From: Streptomyces sp. NBC_00525
GTDB taxonomy: Bacteria; Actinomycetota; Actinomycetes; Streptomycetales; Streptomycetaceae
Direction: 5' to 3'
NCBI RefSeq assembly: GCF_036346595.1
Contig: NZ_CP107834.1
Coordinates: forward strand, 1,488,001 to 1,552,000
Length of the DNA: 64,000 nt
Below the pieces are notes generated by a model. The model had not been told where the DNA came from and searched no databases. It saw nothing but the letters and a program-made list of their open reading frames with translations. The position numbers and the translations under genes are program-made. Within the stretch, counting starts at the first letter, position 1; every line of letters starts with the position of its first letter. Positions 44,043 through 53,700 of the stretch are shown here, one piece after another.

Positions 44043-44561
44043 TCAGCCGTTGAACCAGGACGCCACGTCGAGCCGGAACGCGCCGTCCGGGGCCATGGTG
44101 CGCAGGTCGTCCTCCAGGGCGCGGACCCGGTCCGCGCCCAGGGCCAGGACCCACTCGGCGCGCAGCCGGTCGAAGCCCGCCGCCGACCGCGCCAGCACGT
44201 CCGTGCCCCGCGCGGTCAGCCGGACCAGCTTGCGGCGCCCGTCGTCCGGGTCGTCGGCGCGCTCCACGTAGCCCAGGCCCTCCAGCCGGTCGACGGTCTT
44301 GCCCGCGGCCTGCTTGGAGACGCCGAGGCGGCGGCCGATCTCGCTGGCGGTCGCCCCGCGCAGGCCCACGGCCTGGAGGGCGTAGCCGTACGCGGGCCGC
44401 ATGTCGGGGTGGCCCTCCTCGGCCAGTTCGCGGTGGAGCGCGTCGATCACCGACCGGAAGCCCGCGAACAACAGCAGCGGCAGCTCGAAGCCCCGGCCCT
44501 CCCCGCCGGGCCCCTCCCCGCCGGGGTGCGCCCCGGCGTGCCCGCCCGGAGCCTCAGCCAT
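44043..44561 (-). CDS. MarR-family transcriptional regulator
   Basis: Winged-helix repressor of 172 residues. The N-terminus has a His/Gly-rich stretch (APGGHAGAHPGGEGPGGEG). The DNA-binding part reads VGLRGATASEIGRRLGVSKQAAGKTVDRLEGLGYVERAD-type sequence with the wing DPDDGRRKLVRLTARG. MarR proteins act as dimers on palindromes and release DNA upon ligand or oxidation. A 7-base-arm palindrome is present at 44591-44609 in the divergent gap to the AhpD-like gene, most likely its operator. ATG 44561 is used; TTG 44576 is an alternative. Confidence 0.93.
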   Translation of the reverse strand: MAEAPGGHAGAHPGGEGPGGEGRGFELPLLLFAGFRSVIDALHRELAEEGHPDMRPAYGYALQAVGLRGATASEIGRRLGVSKQAAGKTVDRLEGLGYVERADDPDDGRRKLVRLTARGTDVLARSAAGFDRLRAEWVLALGADRVRALEDDLRTMAPDGAFRLDVASWFNG

Positions 44562-44590
44562 TGCGAAACCCGACAACCTGGTTTACGTTT

Positions 44591-44609
44591 TCGACAATCA
44601 CGTTGTCGA
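44591..44609. promoter_or_regulatory. Probable MarR operator
   Basis: TCGACAA-TCACG-TTGTCGA, perfect 7-base arms around a 5-base spacer, in the 69-base gap between the divergent MarR and AhpD-like genes. A second copy of the CGACAA half lies at about 44571-44576. Position and symmetry fit a shared operator controlling both genes. Confidence 0.8.
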
Positions 44610-44630
44610 GTTTACCCGAGAGGCCCCGCC

Positions 44631-45176
44631 ATGCCCGCGACCGCCTTCCCCGACCACACCCACGCGTCCGCCCCCGCCGCCGCCCGCCCCGCCCTGGCCG
44701 CCATCGAGGGCAAGCAGGGCTTCCTGCCGTCGGCCGCCGCCCGGATGGCCACCTCGCCCGAGGTGCTGGGCGGCTTCCTGAAGATGAACGCCCTCTTCGA
44801 GTCCACCACCCTGGATCGGCTCTCCCGCGAAGTGCTGAGCATGACCATGGCCACCCGGAACGGCTGCCACATCTGCGTGGCGATGCACACCGGGATACTC
44901 ACCGCCCTGGACGCCGACCCCGACCTGATCGCCGCCCTGCGCGAGGCCGCCCCGCTCGGCGACGAACGGCTGGAGGCCCTGCGGCGGTTCGTCCTCGCGG
45001 TCCTCGCGACGAACGGAGCGGTGGGCGAGGAGGCGCTCGACGCGTTCACGGCACACGGCTACACCGCGCGCAACGCGCTGGAGGTGACCCTCGGCATCGC
45101 CACCTACACCCTGTCCACGCTGGCCAACCGGATGACGGGCGCGCCGGTGGACGGACCACTGACCCGGTTCGCCTGA
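44631..45176 (+). CDS. AhpD-like carboxymuconolactone decarboxylase-family protein
   Basis: Protein of 181 residues. The AhpD/CMD core contains the redox motif REVLSMTMATRNGCHICVAMH, with the CxxC and a following His of alkylhydroperoxidase-type members; the upstream Glu is also present. This would reduce peroxides through its thiols, or act as a related peroxidase. The ATG at 44631 follows GAGAGG. The divergent MarR gene with a palindrome between is the usual arrangement for oxidative-stress sensing. Confidence 0.92.
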   Translation: MPATAFPDHTHASAPAAARPALAAIEGKQGFLPSAAARMATSPEVLGGFLKMNALFESTTLDRLSREVLSMTMATRNGCHICVAMHTGILTALDADPDLIAALREAAPLGDERLEALRRFVLAVLATNGAVGEEALDAFTAHGYTARNALEVTLGIATYTLSTLANRMTGAPVDGPLTRFA

Positions 45177-45243
45177 CCGCCTCGGGACGACCGCTCCGGG
45201 GCCCCCGGAGTGACCATCGCATCATTCGCTCGTTCAGCTGACT

Positions 45244-47154
45244 GTGCGCCCATCGTCAGAGCCACCGGCAGCCCTCACCCCGCCCGGCGCGGAGCAGGCC
45301 GAGGCCGCGCTGATCGAGCACTATCCGCGTCTGGTGCGGATCGGCTACCTCCTGCTGCCGCCCTCGCCGGGCCGCGGCCGGCGCGTCCTCGCCGCCCACG
45401 CCCTCGCCCAGCGCTCCCTCCAGGCGGCGCACCGGGCCGGCGCCGCCACCGTCCCGCTCCCCCGCCGCCCCGGCCGCGACGAAGCCGCCGACCCCGGCTA
45501 CGCCTTCGTACGCCACCAGGTGCTGCGCCGGGCCCTGGCCGCGCGCCGCATCCCCCGGCTGCCGCCCCCGCTGCCCACGGCCTGGGGGCTGCGCCTGCTC
45601 CCGCATCCCGGCGGCGCCGGTGAACTCGCCCTGGAACGCGAACTGGCCGCGCTCGGCCCGCCCGCCCGCGCCGCCTTCGTACTGCGCGGCCTCGACGGGC
45701 TCACGGACGGGGAGATCCGGCGGGAGCTGGCCGCAGCCGGGGTGAGCGATCCGCACGCCGCGCTGGTCGAGGCGGACGGGGTGCGGGCCGGCCACGCGCT
45801 GCTGGGGTCACCGGAGTTCGACCCCTGCTCGCTCCAGGCCCGGCCGCCCGATCTGCCGCGCCGCCGCCGCAGGGCCAGGGCCGCCTGCGCGGCCGTCGCC
45901 GCGCTGCTGGTGTGCGGGGCGCTCGTCGGGCTGCCCGGCGGCGGCTGGGGGCACCGCGCGCCGTCCGCCCCGCCGTACGCGCGCAATCCGGCGGCCGAAG
46001 CGGCTCTGGACCCGGCCGCGCTGCGCCGCGTACCGGCGGGGTACTGGCAGCGGGCGCCGCGCCGGGACTTCACCGTCTGGCCCGCGCGCGGCGCCCGCAC
46101 CGGGGACGCCCGGCTGCTGCGGCGGGCCCTGCGGACGTGGGCCGGGCCGGGCGCCGGGGTGCGCACGTCGGCGACGCCGGGCACCCCGGTGGGCCCGCCG
46201 ATGGGGCCGCCGCAACTGCTGTACGCGGGCGAGGTGGGCGGCTCCGCGGTGGTGCTGTTCCACGACGGGCTGCGCGTCGTGCGGTACGCCGAGCCGGGCG
46301 ACGCCGGCCGGGGCCGGGGCGCCGCCCTCGACTTCGCCCGCGTGGACGGGGCCGACGCGGCGTCGTCGGGCGCCCTGGTGGTGGCCCGTACCGACGACGG
46401 GGTGCGCTATCTGACGGCACCCTGGGTGCGGGCGGTCCGGGTGCGGGACCTGCTGGCGCCGGAGAGGGCGGCGCGGGCGGTGCCGCGCTCCCCGGACGGG
46501 GTGACGGGCGCGCTGGCCGACCCGGCCGCGGCGACCGGCTGCCGGTCCTGGGAGGCCGTCGAACTGACCGGACCCGCGGGCGCGCCGGTGCGGCTGGTCA
46601 CGGACCTGGGCGAACCGGCCCCGGCCCGGCTGACCTCGGGCGCCCCCGGCGCGCCGCACGACGTCACCGGGCGGGCCGCGCGGGAGAGCTGGGCGCGCGC
46701 CGCGTGCCTGCTCCGGGAGGCCCGGTCGCACGGCGTGCGCGCGGTCAACGCCTGGACGTACGCCCGGCAGCCGCTGCCCGAGGACGGTGGCACGGCGCGC
46801 TGGCTGTGCACCCGCGCGGAGACCTGGCGGGGCGCGGGCAGCCGGGTCGTCGCCCAGTTCCAGGACCCGTCCGAACGGGCCCCGGTTCCGGGCACGGTGG
46901 CGGCCCGCGCCGAGGACTCCCCCGCCTGCGGGGTGCGCGCCCCGCGCGTCCTGGCGGGCGTGCTGTGGCAGTCGCCGGGCGGCCGGTGGTACGTACTGGC
47001 GGCGGGCAGCGAGGAGTTCGCGTCGCTGTCCACCTCGGGCGGGGTGACGGGCGAGGTGCGGGGGCGGCTGCTCGCGGTGCCCGCCGAGGAGGGCGACCGG
47101 CCCCGGCTGCACGGCCGGCTGGAGGACGGCGGCCGGGTGGACGCGCTGCACTGA
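45244..47154 (+). CDS. Sigma-factor-like domain fused to a membrane-anchored extracytoplasmic domain
   Basis: Unusual protein of 636 residues. Residues about 20-105 resemble sigma region 2 loosely (AALIEHYPRLVRIGYLLL, FVRHQVLRRALAARR). Residues about 131-185 resemble a degenerate sigma region 4 (ALGPPARAAFVLRGLDGLTD, EIRRELAAAGVSDPHAAL). A basic stretch RRRRRARA precedes one membrane helix (about 211-231), and about 400 residues follow outside the cell, with scattered Cys and Trp but no domain I recognise. So it could be a membrane-tethered regulator that links outside signals to transcription, or a decayed sigma remnant. GTG 45244 is the start. The next gene is a TetR regulator 85 bases downstream. 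Confidence 0.7.
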   Translation: MRPSSEPPAALTPPGAEQAEAALIEHYPRLVRIGYLLLPPSPGRGRRVLAAHALAQRSLQAAHRAGAATVPLPRRPGRDEAADPGYAFVRHQVLRRALAARRIPRLPPPLPTAWGLRLLPHPGGAGELALERELAALGPPARAAFVLRGLDGLTDGEIRRELAAAGVSDPHAALVEADGVRAGHALLGSPEFDPCSLQARPPDLPRRRRRARAACAAVAALLVCGALVGLPGGGWGHRAPSAPPYARNPAAEAALDPAALRRVPAGYWQRAPRRDFTVWPARGARTGDARLLRRALRTWAGPGAGVRTSATPGTPVGPPMGPPQLLYAGEVGGSAVVLFHDGLRVVRYAEPGDAGRGRGAALDFARVDGADAASSGALVVARTDDGVRYLTAPWVRAVRVRDLLAPERAARAVPRSPDGVTGALADPAAATGCRSWEAVELTGPAGAPVRLVTDLGEPAPARLTSGAPGAPHDVTGRAARESWARAACLLREARSHGVRAVNAWTYARQPLPEDGGTARWLCTRAETWRGAGSRVVAQFQDPSERAPVPGTVAARAEDSPACGVRAPRVLAGVLWQSPGGRWYVLAAGSEEFASLSTSGGVTGEVRGRLLAVPAEEGDRPRLHGRLEDGGRVDALH

Positions 47155-47239
47155 ACCGCAGGTCCGGGCCGGTCCGTTCGCCCGGGGAGCGAGGGGCCCG
47201 GTTCGCCGCGCCGGACCCACCGGTCGGTACGCTGGGGGC

Positions 47240-47962
47240 ATGACGACCGGGGTGCGGCGCAGGATGGGCGTCGAGGAGCGCAGGCAGCAGCTGATCGGCG
47301 TCGCGCTGGAGTTGTTCAGCCGCCGCTCGCCCGACGAGGTGTCGATCGACGAGATCGCGGCGGCCGCCGGCATCTCCCGGCCGCTGGTCTACCACTACTT
47401 CCCGGGCAAGCAGAGCCTGTACGAGGCGGCGCTGGGCCGGGCGGCCGACGAGCTGGCGGCCAGGTTCCTGGAGCCGCGCGAAGGGCCGCTGGGCGCCCGC
47501 CTGCTGCGGGTGATGGGCCGGTTCTTCGACTTCGTGGAGGAGCACGGGCCCGGTTTCGCGGCGCTGATGCGGGGCGGCCCGGCCGTGGGCTCCTCCACGG
47601 CGAACGCCATGATCGACGGGGTGCGCCAGGCGGCCTGCGCGCAGATCCTGGCCCATCTGGACGTGGCCGCTCCGCCGGCCCGGCTGGAGCTGGTCGTCCG
47701 TTCCTGGGTGTCGCTCGCCGAGTCCACGGCGCTGCTCTGGCTGGACGGCCGGCGGGTGCCCCGGGCGGAGCTGGAGCTGCAACTCGTGCACGACTTCGCC
47801 GCGCTGGCCGCCGTGAGCGCGGCGTACGACGAGGAGATGGCGGGCATCGTGCTGCGGGTGCTGGCGGAGGAGCCGGCGGACGGCCCCTTCGGCGACCTGC
47901 TGAGCCGGCTCTCCGCCCTGGCCCCGGCCGTCCCGGCGGTCCCGGCCCAGCGGCTGCCGTAA
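47240..47962 (+). CDS. TetR-family transcriptional regulator
   Basis: Repressor of 240 residues. The N-terminal HTH is clear: ERRQQLIGVALELFSRRSPDE, then VSIDEIAAAAGISRPLVYHYFPGKQSLYEAA. The C-terminal ligand domain (about 70-215) is helical, and its ligand is unknown. No adjacent divergent target is seen; the gene upstream is the sigma-like fusion protein in the same direction. It converges with the CHMI-like gene, with a hairpin between stops. Confidence 0.93.
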   Translation: MTTGVRRRMGVEERRQQLIGVALELFSRRSPDEVSIDEIAAAAGISRPLVYHYFPGKQSLYEAALGRAADELAARFLEPREGPLGARLLRVMGRFFDFVEEHGPGFAALMRGGPAVGSSTANAMIDGVRQAACAQILAHLDVAAPPARLELVVRSWVSLAESTALLWLDGRRVPRAELELQLVHDFAALAAVSAAYDEEMAGIVLRVLAEEPADGPFGDLLSRLSALAPAVPAVPAQRLP

Positions 47963-47993
47963 CGGCCCCGGACCGCGCGGCGCGGCGGGGCCG
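47963..47993. terminator. Bidirectional hairpin
   Basis: CGGCCCCG (47963-47970) / CGGGGCCG (47986-47993), 15-base loop, immediately after the TetR gene stop. Confidence 0.6.
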
Positions 47994-48005
47994 GTCCCCG
48001 TGCGG

Positions 48006-48356
48006 TCAGGCCTTGCGGTAGGAGGCGTCCAGGTCGCGGGCCTCGGCCGACAGGTGCAGGGCCGGGCCCGCGACGGCGCGGAGGTGGCCGGTCAGCAGTT
48101 CCAGGACGGCTGCGGTGAGCCGGGCCTTGATCTCCGGAGTGCGGCCGGGCAGCAGCGAGATGTCGACATGGACGAGCACATCGCCGGCCGGGGCGTCCGC
48201 CACCACGGTCTCCGCGGTCCGGCGGAAGCGGGTCTTGCAGGCGGCGACCTTGGTGTCGACGGTCTCGGCGACCAGCGGGTGCAGGGCGAGGGCGAAGGCG
48301 GGGCGGTCGAAGACCTCGTCGAGTTCGGCGGAGTAGTCGACGGTGATCTGCGGCAT
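48006..48356 (-). CDS. 5-carboxymethyl-2-hydroxymuconate isomerase-like protein
   Basis: Small protein of 116 residues starting MPQITVDYSAELDE; removal of Met leaves Pro1, the catalytic base of this tautomerase-fold family. Further family features are the helical ETVDTKVAACKTRFRRT region and DVLVHVDISLLPGRTPEIK. It would isomerise carboxymethyl-hydroxymuconate in homoprotocatechuate breakdown, but no other gene of that pathway is nearby. ATG 48356 is chosen because it gives Pro at position 2. Convergent with the TetR gene. Confidence 0.85.
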   Translation of the reverse strand: MPQITVDYSAELDEVFDRPAFALALHPLVAETVDTKVAACKTRFRRTAETVVADAPAGDVLVHVDISLLPGRTPEIKARLTAAVLELLTGHLRAVAGPALHLSAEARDLDASYRKA

Positions 48357-48483
48357 GGCGGTCTCCAGGGCGGTCGGGCGGTGGACGGACGCCGGCCAGC
48401 CTTCCCCGTACCCGCGAGCGCGCACAACAGGGCTCCACCATGTGGGCGCGGGGGCCGCCCCACCGGCACTGCGGCACCGGCTG

Positions 48484-50520
48484 CTACGTCAGCAGTTCTC
48501 CGTGCAGGGCGAGGGCCAGGCCCGCCTCCGCGCTGTCGGAGCGGCCCTGTTCGAAGGCGCGCCGGTAGGCCGCGTCGCCCACGGCCTCGCGGGCGCGCCG
48601 CTCGCAGGCCTCGCGGACCGGGCCCAGTTCGGGGGTGCCGCGCTGGGGGTGGCCGACCATGCGCCAGTAGACCTGTCCGGTGCCGTAGACCCGGGCGGCC
48701 CTGGCCCCTTCGCCCTGGGCGGCGATGGCGGCGGCCAGTACGTCCAGGCCGAGGGCGATGCCGAAGCGGTCGCGGAGCCGGTGCTTGCCGGCGAGCATGG
48801 CCCGCGCGTGCGCGGCGGCGGGGGCGGCGCGGCCCTGGAGCAGGGCGATCAGGGCCAGTTGGTAGTCCACGTAGGAGCGGGTCCAGCACTCGTCCTGGGC
48901 CTCGCAGGCGGCGCGCAGCACGACGGCGGCCGACGCCGCCTCCTCCAGCCGGCCGAGTCCGGTGAGGGCGAAGACGGTGATGAGGTGGCAGCGCAGCCGG
49001 TAGGCGGCTTCGAGCCGGCTGCCGGAGCCGGTGGCGTGCAGCACCCGCTGGGCCTCACGCAGCCCCTTCTCGGGCTCGCCGGTCATCAGATGGGTGAGCC
49101 CGCGCAGATAGGCGGCGGCGAGGACGCCCTCGTCGGTGCCGTCCGCCGCGGCCGACCGTACGCACTCCTCGCCGATCCGTTCGGCGGCCGGGTAGTCGCC
49201 CTGGAGCAGGACGCAGATGCCGAGGACCCACAGGACGCGGGTGCGGTGGGGGCCGCCGGCCGGTCCGGAGTCCAGGGCGCGCTGGGCGTAGCCGCGGGTC
49301 TGCGGCAGATGGCCGCAGCAGCACCAGAAGAAGCCGATGCGGCCGGCCATCTCCTGGGCGGCGGCCGGGTCGTGGGCGAGGAGGTGGTCGAGGGCGGCGC
49401 ACAGGTCGGCGTGCGCGTCGGCGATGCGGTGGTACCAGAGGATCTGGTCGTCGCCGGTCCAGCCCGCGTGGGCGTTGCGGGCGAGGCGGAGGAAGCAGGC
49501 GGCGTGCCGGTCGGCGGCGGAGCGTTCCTCGCCGAGTTCGGCGAGCCACATCCGGCCGTACTCGCGCAGTGTGTCGAGCATGCGGTGGCGGGTGCCGTCG
49601 CGGGTGATGACGGACTTGGCGGTCAGGCCGCGCAGGGCGGTGCGCACGCCGTCCTCGCCGAGCGGGCCGCCGGCGCAGACGGCGACGGCGGTGGCCTCGT
49701 CGAAGTCGCCGCGCAGGACGGTCAGCCGGGCCCACAGCAGCCGTTCCAGCGGGGTGCACAGTTCGTGGGACCAGCCGATGGTGGTGCGCAGGGTGCGGTG
49801 GCGGACGGGGCGCAGGCTCGCGTCGGCGAAGACGTCGAGGCGGGAACCGAGGCGGTGGGCGATCTCCTGGACGCTCTGCCGGCCGACCGCGGCGGCGGCG
49901 AGTTCGATGGCGAGCGGGATGCCTTCGAGGCGGCGGCAGATGTCGGCGGCGGCCTCGGCGGTGCCGGGTTCGCGGAACGGGGTGGCGGGGGCGGCGGCCG
50001 TGGCCCGTTCCCGGAAGAGGGTGAGGGCGTCGGCGGCGCCGTCCACGGGCAGCGGGTCGACCTCGACGAGCTGTTCGCCGCGCAGGTCGAGGGGCTGGCG
50101 GCTGGTGGCCAGGACGGTGAGGCCGGGCGAGGTGGTGAGGATCTCGCCGAGGAGGTGGGCGCAGGCGGGGCGCAGGTGTTCGCAGGAGTCCAGGACGAGC
50201 AGGAGCTGCTTGTCGGCGAGCCATTCGCACAGCACGTCCATGGGGTTGCGCAGGGTGTGGTCGCTGAGGCCGACCGCGTCGGAGACGGTGGCGAGGAGCA
50301 GTTCGTCGTCGTGCAGGGGGGCGAGGTCGGCCCACCACACGCCGTCGCGGTAGGAGGTCGCGGCGCGGCGGGCGGCGCGCAGGGCGAGCCGGGTCTTGCC
50401 GACTCCTCCGGTGCCGGTGAGGGTGGTCAGCCGGCCGGTGGCGAGGGCGTGTTCGAGACCGGTCAGCTCGGCCGTCCGTCCGACAAAGCTGGTGGTCTCC
50501 TCGGGGATGTTGCTGACCAT
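48484..50520 (-). CDS. AfsR-like (NB-ARC/TPR) ATPase without DNA-binding domain
   Basis: Signal-transduction ATPase of 678 residues. Walker A is GTGGVGKT (about 36-43), Walker B is LLVLDSCEHL, and the segment GIPLAIELAAAAVG is the GLPLA-like motif of NB-ARC/STAND proteins. The C-terminal half is helical and TPR-like. AfsR/SARP regulators have an additional N-terminal DNA-binding region that is missing here, so this protein may act with a partner. I use ATG 50520 (MVSNIPEETTSFVGR); GTG 50526 is an alternative. It follows the pullulanase gene in the same direction. Confidence 0.85.
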   Translation of the reverse strand: MVSNIPEETTSFVGRTAELTGLEHALATGRLTTLTGTGGVGKTRLALRAARRAATSYRDGVWWADLAPLHDDELLLATVSDAVGLSDHTLRNPMDVLCEWLADKQLLLVLDSCEHLRPACAHLLGEILTTSPGLTVLATSRQPLDLRGEQLVEVDPLPVDGAADALTLFRERATAAAPATPFREPGTAEAAADICRRLEGIPLAIELAAAAVGRQSVQEIAHRLGSRLDVFADASLRPVRHRTLRTTIGWSHELCTPLERLLWARLTVLRGDFDEATAVAVCAGGPLGEDGVRTALRGLTAKSVITRDGTRHRMLDTLREYGRMWLAELGEERSAADRHAACFLRLARNAHAGWTGDDQILWYHRIADAHADLCAALDHLLAHDPAAAQEMAGRIGFFWCCCGHLPQTRGYAQRALDSGPAGGPHRTRVLWVLGICVLLQGDYPAAERIGEECVRSAAADGTDEGVLAAAYLRGLTHLMTGEPEKGLREAQRVLHATGSGSRLEAAYRLRCHLITVFALTGLGRLEEAASAAVVLRAACEAQDECWTRSYVDYQLALIALLQGRAAPAAAHARAMLAGKHRLRDRFGIALGLDVLAAAIAAQGEGARAARVYGTGQVYWRMVGHPQRGTPELGPVREACERRAREAVGDAAYRRAFEQGRSDSAEAGLALALHGELLT

Positions 50521-50643
50521 CGTCACCGTCGCTGCACAGGTGGGTCGGCCGGTCCCGGCCCCCGCGTCCGCGCGGTCCGGCGAGGAGGGACGCCGGGTCG
50601 TGCGCCGGGGGCCGGGACCGGCCGGGTGGAGTGGGAGGCGTGC

Positions 50644-50673
50644 CCAGGGGGTGCGAGGTGCGGCACCCCCTGG
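50644..50673 (-). terminator. Pullulanase gene terminator
   Basis: CCAGGGGGTGC (50644-50654) / GCACCCCCTGG (50663-50673), perfect 11-base arms, 32 bases downstream of the amylase-pullulanase stop on the minus strand. Confidence 0.85.
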
Positions 50674-50705
50674 ACGGCTGCCCCATACGGTAGTCCTGAT
50701 ATCGG

Positions 50706-53700
50706 TCAGCGCAGGGTGAATACCGCCACTGTGCGTCCCGGAACGGTGAAGCTTCCCGAACTCCGCTCGTACGAGGAGCGCTTGACGGTAGAATCCGCGC
50801 CCTTCGCCTGGACGGGGTGCAGGGTGTACTTCTGGCCGGCCAGTGCGGCGATCTTCTGGGTGGTGGTGCCGGGTGCGGCGTTGAAGACGACGACCAGGTC
50901 ACCGAGGCGCATGGTGATCACGCCGGGGGTCTCGTCCTTGCCGGAGAGCGGGAAGGAGAGCCGGGACTGCACCTGGGCGGCGGAGGAGAGGCCGAAGTCC
51001 TTCTCGGTGCCGCGGATGGTGAGCAGGTCCCGGTAGGCGGCCGCGGTGCCGTTGATCTGCGCGCAGCTGGGGGTGATCCTCGGGTTGGTCAGCAGCGGTG
51101 CGGCGTACGGCCACTTGGCCTCGTTGTCCGCGGCCGGGGGCAGTCCGCGTCCGAAGCCGTTGCCGGCCCGGCAGTCCCAGTGCAGGGCGTTGAACCAGTC
51201 GCCGCTGTCGTAGGAGTTGCGGTCCAGCGACTTGGAGCGCAGCAGGTCGGTGCCGGCCTGGGAGAGCGCGGGGCCCTGCGAGAGGGTGGCGGTCGCCATG
51301 GCGAGGACCTGCATGCGGGCCCGGTCGGCGGCGGTGGTGTCCGCCGGGAGCTTGTAGGCGAGGGCGTCGTACAGGGTCTCGTTGTCGTGGGCGTCGGCGT
51401 AGGCGAGGGCGTCGCCGGGTTCGGCGGCGTAGCCGGCCGGGGCCCCGTTGTAGTCGACGCCGGAGCCCTTGACGGTCTTCCCGGAGCTGTCGGTGAAGGT
51501 GTAGTCGGCGAGGTTGCCGGTGAGGCCGACCTTGATCAGGTCCTGGTAGTGCAGCAGGCGGGCCTTCTGCTCGGCCTTCGAGCCGTTGGCGGTGGAGGTG
51601 TTGGGGTCGGTGTAGAGGCCGGTGGCGAAGCCCTGCACGCCGGGGTCCTCGTCGAACGGGGAGCCGCCGCGCACGGCGTCGCGGGCCCGGTCGGAGAAGG
51701 TGGCGATGCCGGTGCCGGCCATGTTCTTCTGGGTGGCCTGGACGAAGCGGGCGTCGTCGGCGATCTCGCCGAAGTTCCAGCCCTCGCCGTACAGGATGAT
51801 CTTCTTGCCGTCCACGCCGTCCCTGGCGGGGGTGAGCGCGTCGAGCGCCTTGCGGACGGCGAGGATGTTGGCCTTGGGGTGGTGGCCCATCAGGTCGAAG
51901 CGGAAGCCGTCGACCTTGTACTCCTTGGCCCAGGTGACGACCGAGTCCACGACGAGCTTGCCCATCATGGTGTTCTCGGGGGCGGTGTTGGCGCAGCAGG
52001 TGGAGGTGGCGACGGTGCCGTCCTCCAGGAGCCGCTGGTAGTAGCCGGGCACGATCCGGTCGAGGACGGACTTGTCGTCCTGGCCAGAGGCGACGGTGTG
52101 GTTGTAGACGACGTCCATGACGGTGCGCAGTCCGGCCTTGTTGATCCCCTGGACCATCTGCCGGAATTCGACGGTGCGCTTCGTGCCGTCCGGGTCGGAG
52201 GCGTAGCTGCCCTCGGGGACGGTGTAGTGCAGCGGGTCGTAGCCCCAGTTGAAGGCGTCCTTGGCGGCGGCCTTCGCGACGCAGGCCTGCTGTTCGGCGG
52301 AGTCGGGTGCGTAGACGGACAGGTCGCAGGCCGGCTTCCGCTGGTCCTTCTTCTTCTCGGGAATGGTGCCGATGTCGAAGGCGGGCAGCAGGTGGACGTA
52401 GCCGGTGCCGGAGTCCGCGAGCTGCTTGAGGTGCTTCATCCCGTCGGAGCGGGTGTCGGTGAACGCCAGGTACTCACCGGGGTGCTTCGAGGTGGGGTCC
52501 GCGATGGAGAAGTCGCGGATCTGGAGCTCCTGGATCTGCGCGTCGCGCAGCGGCACGGCGGCGGGTTTGCGGAGGGTGTCCCAGCCCTTGGGGGCGAGCT
52601 TTCGGTCCTCCAGGTCGACGACGAGGCTGCGGGCGGAGTCGGTGGTGAGGGCGGTGGAGTAGGGGTCGGTGACCTTGTTGGTGACGAGCTTCTGGACGGT
52701 GGGCGCCCAGACGTTCACGACGTACCGGTAGGGCTTGCCCTTCCAGTTCTTCTTTCCGGTGACGGACCAGACGCCGGTGCGGTCGTCGCGCCGCATGGGG
52801 ACGGTCTTCCCGTCGAGTTCGAGGGCGACGGTACGGGCGGTGGGCGCCCACACCGAGAGGGTGGGGGTGCCGCGGTGGAAGACCGGGCCGAGTGCGGCGC
52901 GGCTCGCCTTCTCGCCGTAGAGGTCGTCGAGCACTCCGGCGCTCTGGACGCCGGTGGCGGCGAGGAGGGCGCCGTTGGCGGCGCGCTGGGTGGCGATGAG
53001 CTGGCCGCGCAGCGCCTCGCGGACGCGGTCGCGGTCACGGGCGTCGACGGTGAAGGCGGGGTAGTCCTTGAGGTGCGGGTACTTCGCCTTCTGGGCGTCG
53101 GTCAGCGCGGACGGGGTGAGGCGCAGCCACCGGCCCTCGTCGCTGAGGGCGCCGTCGACGACGGAGATGCCGCCCTTCTTGGCGTAGACGAGCTGCTGGC
53201 TGGTGGCCTCGGTGGCCTTCACCTTCCAGACGACGGTGTCGGCGTCGATCCACTGCGCCTCGGCCTTGGTGAGGTCGGGTGCGGGGATGCCGCCGGCCTG
53301 CGGGAGGAGGTAGCCGGGGGTGGCGCCGAGCAGCCACACCTCGTGGCCGTGGGTCGCCAGGTCCAGGGACTGGTCGCTGGGCAGGTCCTTCTCGTCGCCG
53401 CGGTGCAGGATGTAGCTGAGCGAGGTGGCGCCGTCCACGAGCGGGACCTCGAAGGTGAGGCCGGAGGCGTCCTTCTTGACGGGCTGGAGCGGCTTGGCCC
53501 AGTCGGTGGGCGCCTTGGCGCCGGTCCAGGTGTGCAGGCCCCAGCCGTCGTAGTCGCCGTCGGCCCGGTAGTAGTGCAGGACGGCCTTGGTGGTGTCCGG
53601 GGCCGGGTAGGCGCCGTCGGGTGCGGTGTCGCGCTGGCCGTCCTCGCCCCGGGTGATCCACACCTGGCCGGTCTTCGCGAGGTCGATGGTGCGCTCGGGC

